From Akkermansia muciniphila (GTDB lineage: Bacteria > Verrucomicrobiota > Verrucomicrobiia > Verrucomicrobiales > Akkermansiaceae), in contig CAMCIC010000001.1 of NCBI GenBank assembly GCA_945874895.1, forward strand, positions 248,001-312,000: a stretch of 64,000 nucleotides of DNA, given 5' to 3'. Positions 56,699 to 64,000 of the stretch are shown here, in pieces (positions within the stretch are counted from its first letter, which is position 1; each line of letters opens with the position of its first letter). A program made the position numbers and the translations under genes. The notes below the pieces were generated by a model. The model was given only the letters and a program-made list of their open reading frames with translations, searched no databases and had not been told where the DNA came from.

Positions 56699-58390
56699 AT
56701 GAACATCGAAACGACAAAACAATTCAACGAACGGCTGGCACAATGGGTCGCAAACCAAGGATTTTGGTTCCAGATGCGCTACTCGATGGCTGGCGGAGGA
56801 AAGTCTGTGCTGATGTATCATGTCTTACGTTTGCTGTTGAAGGTCATGATTTTTCTCGGCGTGGTCGCCACAATGCTGCTATTTTTCCTGTTTCGCCGCA
56901 CGGATCAGGAAGCTTTCCGAACGAATCTACAAGACCGCATCGTTGCAGGATTCGATTGCCAGAGCGGGAAAATGAAAAGCTTCACTCGGACTCAAAACCG
57001 AGCATCCATCCGCCATCTGGCTCTGAAAGGCGGGCCGAACAGCTACATCGAAGACTGTGAAGCCACAGGCATATCGTTCCGCATGGGCTTGCTTGATGGC
57101 TTGGTTGGCACTTGGGATGCCAATCAGATCAGCGTGGAACGGATGTCGCTCAACGTCAAAGCAGGTGCTGAGACCGAAGCGGAAGGGCAAGCCTTGGCAC
57201 GGGCGCTGAGCAAACGTTTCGATTCGTTGCGCTTCCAAGCCCTAGAATGCCAAAACACTCGCATCGCATGGGGCTACTCTCTCCGCACTATGGGAAGCAT
57301 TTCCCAAAGCCACATGACCGCGATTCGCTATGAGAACGGTTGGCGTTTGCGATTCACGGGTGGCACTTTCCAGCAAAATTGGCTCAAAAATCTGGAAATC
57401 GATGAGTTGATTTTGGTCTGCAATAGTGAATCGATTGTCGTCGAGAAGGGCACTTTCTCCGTTACGCGACCACTGGCGGAATTGTCTGCTCAAAAAACCC
57501 ACGGCAAAGTGCGGTTCGAGGATGTTAAGATCACCGGGGGACTGCGTCCGACCTTCAGTGGCTCCGTCACTTTCGAAAACCTTCCGTTGCAGAAATTGCT
57601 GCAAGACAGCTACAAGGACTATGTGGAAGGTTCTGTATCTGGTCGCTTGAAAATTCTCGGATCCACCAACTCGACCGATGGAGTCATGCTCAGTGGAAGG
57701 GTATCGCTGAATGAATCAGACGAAATCGTCTTGCGCAATCAATTGCACTTGATGAACAGCTTGTCCATTCTTTCTCCGGCCGGCAGCTTCCGCAAAACAA
57801 CTTTCCGTGAGGGTTACTTCAACATCAAAACTTCAGGAGGCACGCTGACGATCACTGACATCAGTTTGATCGCGCCAGAACAGATGGAAATGCGCGGTAG
57901 CTTTGTGGTTCGGCCCGCCAAAGCAGAAGAAATTAGCGAAATGTTGCGCAAAGGCTTCATCACTGACGAAATCGCTCAAGGCGTGGTCGCCACATCTGCC
58001 GAAATTCCTGCTGGTTCGGACGAATTGTCCCTACGTCGTGCGATGGAATTGGCTGGCAAAAATCAGGCTACATCGACGGGCTTCGATACAGAGATCACCG
58101 ATAACAGCTCACCATTCGCCGCCGAGGCTCTGGCATCTGAGTTGCTCACGAAAACGTCTGAGAAACAGGCGTTAACCGCCGTATTTGATGGCAAAGTTTC
58201 CCTGACTATGCCCTTGGCTCCCTTTGCCAACGCTCCGAGTATGATCAAAATGGCTCGCACCGTGGATCAGAATTCTCTGGAACTGGATTGCCTTCTCGAT
58301 GGCAACCTCTTCAACCTCACAAGAGTTCAGGCAGAAAGCCTGCTAGTTCTGGAGAAGAAGCCTGAAAAACCAGCCACCGAACAGCCTTGA
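56699..58390 (+). CDS. AsmA-like inner membrane protein
   Basis: A 563-residue protein with one transmembrane helix at about 46-66 (KVMIFLGVVATMLLFFLFRR) and a long periplasmic, beta-rich domain with repeating amphipathic strands, as in AsmA/YhdP/TamB-like proteins that move or shield lipids. Segments such as VEGSVSGRLKILG and LSGRVSLNESDEI are typical; no enzyme motif is seen. Family assignment is by fold pattern and moderate in confidence. It is divergent from scpA with 91 bases between them, and convergent with transketolase. Confidence 0.6.
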   Translation: MNIETTKQFNERLAQWVANQGFWFQMRYSMAGGGKSVLMYHVLRLLLKVMIFLGVVATMLLFFLFRRTDQEAFRTNLQDRIVAGFDCQSGKMKSFTRTQNRASIRHLALKGGPNSYIEDCEATGISFRMGLLDGLVGTWDANQISVERMSLNVKAGAETEAEGQALARALSKRFDSLRFQALECQNTRIAWGYSLRTMGSISQSHMTAIRYENGWRLRFTGGTFQQNWLKNLEIDELILVCNSESIVVEKGTFSVTRPLAELSAQKTHGKVRFEDVKITGGLRPTFSGSVTFENLPLQKLLQDSYKDYVEGSVSGRLKILGSTNSTDGVMLSGRVSLNESDEIVLRNQLHLMNSLSILSPAGSFRKTTFREGYFNIKTSGGTLTITDISLIAPEQMEMRGSFVVRPAKAEEISEMLRKGFITDEIAQGVVATSAEIPAGSDELSLRRAMELAGKNQATSTGFDTEITDNSSPFAAEALASELLTKTSEKQALTAVFDGKVSLTMPLAPFANAPSMIKMARTVDQNSLELDCLLDGNLFNLTRVQAESLLVLEKKPEKPATEQP

Positions 58391-58444
58391 ACGGCAACTC
58401 ACCGCGTTGGGAAAATCTCCACAGAACAAGCGTCTAGAGAATCC

Positions 58445-58480
58445 AAAAAAACTGCGGGATCTCTGAACGAGTCCCGCAGT
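58445..58480 (-). terminator. rho-independent terminator of transketolase
   Basis: A 9-bp perfect stem, ACTGCGGGA/TCCCGCAGT (58451-58459 and 58472-58480), is followed on the minus strand by six T residues (complement of 58445-58450). It sits 30 bases past the transketolase stop. Confidence 0.85.
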
Positions 58481-58509
58481 CTCAGGGGTAATCCTAGCCT
58501 GGATCAGGC

Positions 58510-60489
<1,980 letters not shown>

Positions 60490-60682
60490 AAGAAAATAGA
60501 AAGTCGCGGGATGGTAGGAGAAATCACGTGTATGACAAGTAGCGATTTTGACATCCATTCGTGTCACATTTCTCACTTCCGATGGCTCCATTCATCCCCC
60601 CAGCCCGCCCTGAGAAAAAGCAGATCCCGCGCACGATCGAAATCCGCATTGTCAAGCACGCACCACTTTGCCAATCTGAGTC

Positions 60683-61549
60683 ATGGCTGAGACAGCGAAC
60701 ATTGGCATCATCGGCGGGAGCGGGTTGTATGAAATCGACGGATTTGAAAAAACCGACGAGCGCGTGATCGATACACCCTTCGGCTCGCCCAGTGATGCAT
60801 TGATCGGTGGAACGATGGCGGGGCGGCAGGTTTGGTTCCTGCCTCGTCACGGGCGCGGGCATCGGCTGCTACCCACGGAAATCAATCACCGTGCCAACAT
60901 CTGGGCGCTGCGCAGTCTCAACGTGCGCTGGTTGATCTGCGTTACCGCAGTCGGTAGCTTAAGAGAACAATTTCACCCGCGCCATGCAGTGTTGCCAGAT
61001 CAGTTTTTCGATCGCACCAGCCGCCGCGAACATCATACATTTTTCGGTCAGGGCATCGTCGGCCATGTTAGTTTTGCCGATCCCGTTAGCGCGGCATTGC
61101 GGGCTCTTTTGCGAGATGCTGCCACGGCAGAAAATCTGCACGTCCATGATGGCGGCACCTATGTCAACATGGACGGGCCGGCTTTTTCCACGAGGGCAGA
61201 GAGTGAGACGAACCGTAAGCTCGGTTTTGATGTCATCGGCATGACCAATTTGCCCGAAGCCAAGCTAGCGCGCGAAGCGGAAATCGCCCTCGCCACCCTC
61301 GCCATGATTACAGATTACGATGGCTGGAAAGTAGAAGAAAGCGCTGTCACCGCCGAGGCCGTCATGGGACATCTGCACGCCAATGTGACGGCAGCAAAGG
61401 CAGTGATCCGCCGTGTGCTTCCACGCATCCCGGAGATACCAGACTGGCCAGAGCATCGTTCCCTTGACGGAGCCATCATGACACCGCGCGAACTATGGCC
61501 ACAGCAGCGAGTGGCGATGCTTGGAAAAATCCTGCAGCGATTCGCTTGA
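60683..61549 (+). CDS. mtnP: S-methyl-5'-thioadenosine phosphorylase
   Basis: A 288-residue purine-type phosphorylase that splits methylthioadenosine in methionine salvage. The N-terminal IGIIGGSGLYEI, LPRHGRGHRLLPTEINHRANI phosphate/ribose site, and IGMTNLPEAKLAREAEI with the base-specificity residues are all typical of MTAP rather than PNP. Other salvage genes are not nearby. It stands alone, 30 bases ahead of msrB on the same strand. Confidence 0.93.
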   Translation: MAETANIGIIGGSGLYEIDGFEKTDERVIDTPFGSPSDALIGGTMAGRQVWFLPRHGRGHRLLPTEINHRANIWALRSLNVRWLICVTAVGSLREQFHPRHAVLPDQFFDRTSRREHHTFFGQGIVGHVSFADPVSAALRALLRDAATAENLHVHDGGTYVNMDGPAFSTRAESETNRKLGFDVIGMTNLPEAKLAREAEIALATLAMITDYDGWKVEESAVTAEAVMGHLHANVTAAKAVIRRVLPRIPEIPDWPEHRSLDGAIMTPRELWPQQRVAMLGKILQRFA

Positions 61550-61579
61550 TTCCCTGACGAACCCGCGTAATTTCTCTTC

Positions 61580-62155
61580 ATGCGCCATTCATTTCTCATC
61601 ACCTGCGGTGCGGTCCTAGCACTGATGATGGTCACCGTCATCGCGCAAGACCCCGGTAAAAAAGAAACGATGAAAACACAAGACACTGCTCCCGCACAAC
61701 CAGAAGCCAAGGTAGAAAAAACCGAAGCCGAGTGGAAAGCTCAACTCACGCCCGAACAATACCGCGTTCTCCGTCAGGCGGGCACCGAACCTGCCCACGG
61801 CGAAGTCTACAAACGATTCAAACAACAGGGCGGCGGCACCTATTATTGCGCGGGATGTGGGGCGGAACTTTTTTCTTCGCAACACAAATTCGATTCCCAC
61901 TGCGGCTGGCCCTCGTTTTACGATGCAAGCAACAATAAAAATGTAATCCTGAGGGATGACCTATCCCACGGCATGATCCGCACCGAAGTGCTTTGCGCTA
62001 AGTGCAACGGTCACCTCGGACATTTGTTCAAAGGGGAGGGCTTCGACACCCCGAAGGACCAACGCTATTGCATCAACGGGGTGACACTTCTCTTCGTGCC
62101 CGAGGGCGGGAAAAAACCGGAGACAAAAGCGCCAGCAGCGGAGGAGAAAAAATAA
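61580..62155 (+). CDS. msrB: peptide-methionine (R)-S-oxide reductase, exported
   Basis: A 191-residue MsrB that reduces methionine-R-sulfoxide. A signal peptide (about 1-24, ending TVIAQ) precedes the fold, so it should act in the periplasm or outer envelope. The Zn site is YYCAGCGAEL and LCAKCNGHLGH, the active site includes SHCGWPSFYDA, and the catalytic Cys is in RYCINGVTLLF. The C-terminal tail is Lys/Glu/Ala-rich. Starts 30 bases after mtnP. The partner reductant (thioredoxin-like) is not visible nearby. Confidence 0.94.
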   Translation: MRHSFLITCGAVLALMMVTVIAQDPGKKETMKTQDTAPAQPEAKVEKTEAEWKAQLTPEQYRVLRQAGTEPAHGEVYKRFKQQGGGTYYCAGCGAELFSSQHKFDSHCGWPSFYDASNNKNVILRDDLSHGMIRTEVLCAKCNGHLGHLFKGEGFDTPKDQRYCINGVTLLFVPEGGKKPETKAPAAEEKK

Positions 62156-62249
62156 CATTTCCCATTTCCTTAGACTCCGTAGTCCGAGAGAAAACCATTG
62201 CCAATCCCGCGGCACCACCTATTGACTCCGGAGCAGACATTTTTTTATT

Positions 62250-63278
62250 ATGACAAACGACATCATCCGCGATGCGCTTCGCACAGTTCGCTACCCAGGA
62301 TTTTCCCGTGACATTGTTTCCTTCGGGCTGGTGAAGGACATTCACATCGAGGGCTCCACCTTGCGGGTTCGTTTGGAAATCCAAACGCGCGATGCCGAGG
62401 TGCCGCAACAAATTTTCAAACAATGTCACGAGGTCCTGGACCAATTGCCCGATTTCACTCATGTGAAAGTGGGGATCGATGTGAAGGATCCCTCGGCTCA
62501 GGCAGCACCCACCCAAGCAGGTGCCTCATCCATTCCCGGGGTGAAAAAAATCATCGCCGTAGCCTCTGGAAAAGGCGGCGTGGGCAAGTCTACCGTCGCA
62601 TCCAACCTAGCTATTGCGTTGGCAGCTACAGGAGCGAAGGTTGGTCTCTGCGACTGCGATCTCTACGGACCTTCGATCGCCATGATGTTCGGCTGTGAGG
62701 AAAAACCCATGGCAAACGAAAAAGACGAGATCATCCCCATCGAAACACAAGGATTGAAAATCATGTCGATGGGCTTGCTGTTGGAAGAGCGCTCCCCCGT
62801 GATCGTTCGTGGTCCGCTCGCCACACGATACACCCAACAATTTCTGCGTCAGGTAGCATGGGGAGAACTAGATTATCTGATTCTCGATCTACCACCCGGC
62901 ACTGGCGACATCCAACTGACCATCGTGCAGACCGTCTCGCTGCACGGTGCAGTGATCGTCACCACACCCCAGGAAGTGGCGCTCATCGATGCCCGCAAGG
63001 CCGTGAGCATGTTTGCTAAAGTCAACGTTCCGATTCTCGGCTTGATCGAAAACATGTCGTGGTTCGAATGTGATGCAGGCAAAAGATATTATCTATTTGG
63101 CGAAAACGGAGGGTGGCGCGAGGCAGAAAAACTACGGGTTCCCTTGCTCGCGCAAATCCCCCTACAAGTGCCCATTTCCCAGGGGGGCGATGCCGGAAAA
63201 CCCGTCGCATTGCTCGACCCGCAACGCTGTCCGGCATCGGCCGCCTTTCATCAAGCCGCACGTTTGCTTTTGTCCTAA
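62250..63278 (+). CDS. mrp: Mrp/ApbC-type iron-sulfur carrier ATPase
   Basis: A 342-residue Mrp/NBP35-family P-loop ATPase that carries Fe-S clusters. The N-terminal MIP18-like domain (about 1-80) is followed by the deviant Walker A SGKGGVGKST at about 108-117, DCDLYGPSIAMMFG, and LPPGTGDIQLTI. In place of the usual C-x-x-C metal motif it has WFECDAGKRYYLFG, with one Cys only. The gene has a clear family start after a 94-base gap from msrB and is followed by the gluQ-like gene after 6 bases. Confidence 0.92.
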   Translation: MTNDIIRDALRTVRYPGFSRDIVSFGLVKDIHIEGSTLRVRLEIQTRDAEVPQQIFKQCHEVLDQLPDFTHVKVGIDVKDPSAQAAPTQAGASSIPGVKKIIAVASGKGGVGKSTVASNLAIALAATGAKVGLCDCDLYGPSIAMMFGCEEKPMANEKDEIIPIETQGLKIMSMGLLLEERSPVIVRGPLATRYTQQFLRQVAWGELDYLILDLPPGTGDIQLTIVQTVSLHGAVIVTTPQEVALIDARKAVSMFAKVNVPILGLIENMSWFECDAGKRYYLFGENGGWREAEKLRVPLLAQIPLQVPISQGGDAGKPVALLDPQRCPASAAFHQAARLLLS

Positions 63279-63284
63279 CCGGTC

Positions 63285-64000
63285 ATGATTGTCACTCGAT
63301 TCGCCCCGAGCCCAACCGGATTTCTGCATCTGGGACACGCTCTGGCAGCATGGGTGGCATATGACTGGGCAAAGCAACACGGCGGCACCATGCTGTTGCG
63401 ATTTGAGGACATCGATGTCACTCGCGTAAGACCAGAATTTTATCCCGCGATTGAAGAAGATCTGCGTTGGCTCGGAATCGAGTGGGAGGGAACCCCATGG
63501 CGCCAACTCGATCGCACTGAGGCCTATCAATCGGCGCTGGAGCGCCTTTGCGAAATGAATGTAGTGTATCCGTGTTTCTGCACGCGAAAGGAAATCGCGC
63601 AAATGGCGCATGCTCCGCAAATGGGTGACGGAATGGAAGCAATGATCTATCCAGGCATTTGCCGTGAACTCCCGCATGTTGAGCGCGAATCTCGCATGAT
63701 GCGGGGCGAGCGCTGGTGCTGGCGCCTGGACTCCGCCAAAGCCGGAGCAATGTGCGGCAATATCTCATGGCAGGATCATCGCTGCGGAGTGCAAGATCTC
63801 GATCCATCCTCGCTGGGTGATGTGATCATCGCACGCAAAGACATTGGCGTTTCCTATCACCTCGCCGTGGTGGTTGATGACGCGGCACAAAATGTCAACT
63901 GGGTAACGCGTGGGGAAGACCTGCTGAGCTCGACACACATTCATGTCATGTTGCAACGCCTCTTGCAGCTGCCCCATCCGCAATACTGGCATCACCCGCT
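63285..64000 (+). CDS. gluQ: glutamyl-Q tRNA(Asp) synthetase, partial
   Basis: The 5' part (about 238 codons) of a gene that runs off the right edge. It is similar to class I GluRS: the HIGH-type signature is FAPSPTGFLHLGHALA at residues 5-20, and the zinc site CFCTRKE with CREL resembles GluQ-RS, which lacks an anticodon domain and attaches Glu to queuosine in tRNA-Asp. LRFEDIDVTRVRPEF and DVIIARKD are family blocks. It starts six bases after mrp. The KMSKS-like part and C-terminus are outside the window. Confidence 0.85.
   Translation, partial: MIVTRFAPSPTGFLHLGHALAAWVAYDWAKQHGGTMLLRFEDIDVTRVRPEFYPAIEEDLRWLGIEWEGTPWRQLDRTEAYQSALERLCEMNVVYPCFCTRKEIAQMAHAPQMGDGMEAMIYPGICRELPHVERESRMMRGERWCWRLDSAKAGAMCGNISWQDHRCGVQDLDPSSLGDVIIARKDIGVSYHLAVVVDDAAQNVNWVTRGEDLLSSTHIHVMLQRLLQLPHPQYWHHP

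Overview
The window is a stretch of bacterial chromosome with about 54 protein genes, one tRNA gene (Gly-TCC) and the RNase P RNA gene. It is dense, nearly all housekeeping or conserved accessory content, and shows no prophage, CRISPR array or transposase. Gene content and style point to a Gram-negative member of the Verrucomicrobiota, probably class Verrucomicrobiae. The pointers are LpxR-type and other outer-membrane barrels, pseudopilin genes with the GFTLVELLVVIAII start, classical menaquinone genes, 2-oxoglutarate dehydrogenase, a dephospho-CoA kinase joined to Rho, and a GyrA of the HPHGEAVIYPT type. This assignment is inferred from protein style; no 16S gene is present.

Layout. 0-8.4 kb: DNA repair glycosylase (AlkC type), LpxR-like lipid A deacylase, tRNA-dihydrouridine synthase, GNAT and HD proteins, then a minus-strand run of rsmH, a MazG-type pyrophosphohydrolase, a HAD phosphatase and a histidine-tagged metal ABC ATPase with a small membrane partner. 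8.4-14.4 kb: a phytoene desaturase-like oxidoreductase and the assimilatory sulfur operon cysJ-cysI-cysH. 14.4-15.7 kb: rnpB and a pseudopilin gene facing each other. 15.9-19.9 kb: sucA-sucB. 20-25.2 kb: an orphan ABC ATPase, TspO, alaS and a Nif3 protein. 25.3-33.5 kb: tRNA-Gly and a surface-polysaccharide export locus (secreted Gly-rich protein, outer-membrane barrel, Wzc-type tyrosine autokinase, Wza-type export protein, PDZ protein, tail-specific protease). 33.5-38.3 kb: YggS, menB, menA, gltX, aroE. 38.3-41.2 kb: an unfamiliar three-gene envelope cluster with two related anchored proteins and an SH3-type lipoprotein. 41.3-44.3 kb: the coaE-rho fusion and RNase D. 44.5-50.2 kb: gyrB and gyrA, separated by a 436-bp element carrying a four-helix-bundle gene between near-perfect 24-bp inverted repeats. 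50.2-64 kb: recO, a TIM-barrel isomerase, a CvpA-like protein, aroC, a secreted protein with a caspase/gingipain-like His/Cys pair, pgsA, scpA, an AsmA-like protein, transketolase, mtnP, msrB, mrp and the 5' part of a glutamyl-Q-tRNA(Asp) synthetase gene.

The most noteworthy items are (1) CoaE and Rho encoded as one continuous reading frame, with an in-frame ATG at the exact domain junction; (2) the inverted-repeat-bounded four-helix-bundle element inside the gyrase operon; (3) the candidate clan CD cysteine peptidase; (4) a potentially structured leader before the tyrosine autokinase; and (5) Ala and Pro at the two main quinolone-contact positions of GyrA. Start codons were moved from the longest open frame where family length, signal peptides or overlaps argued for it. 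No database search was possible, so family calls rest on recognised motifs.
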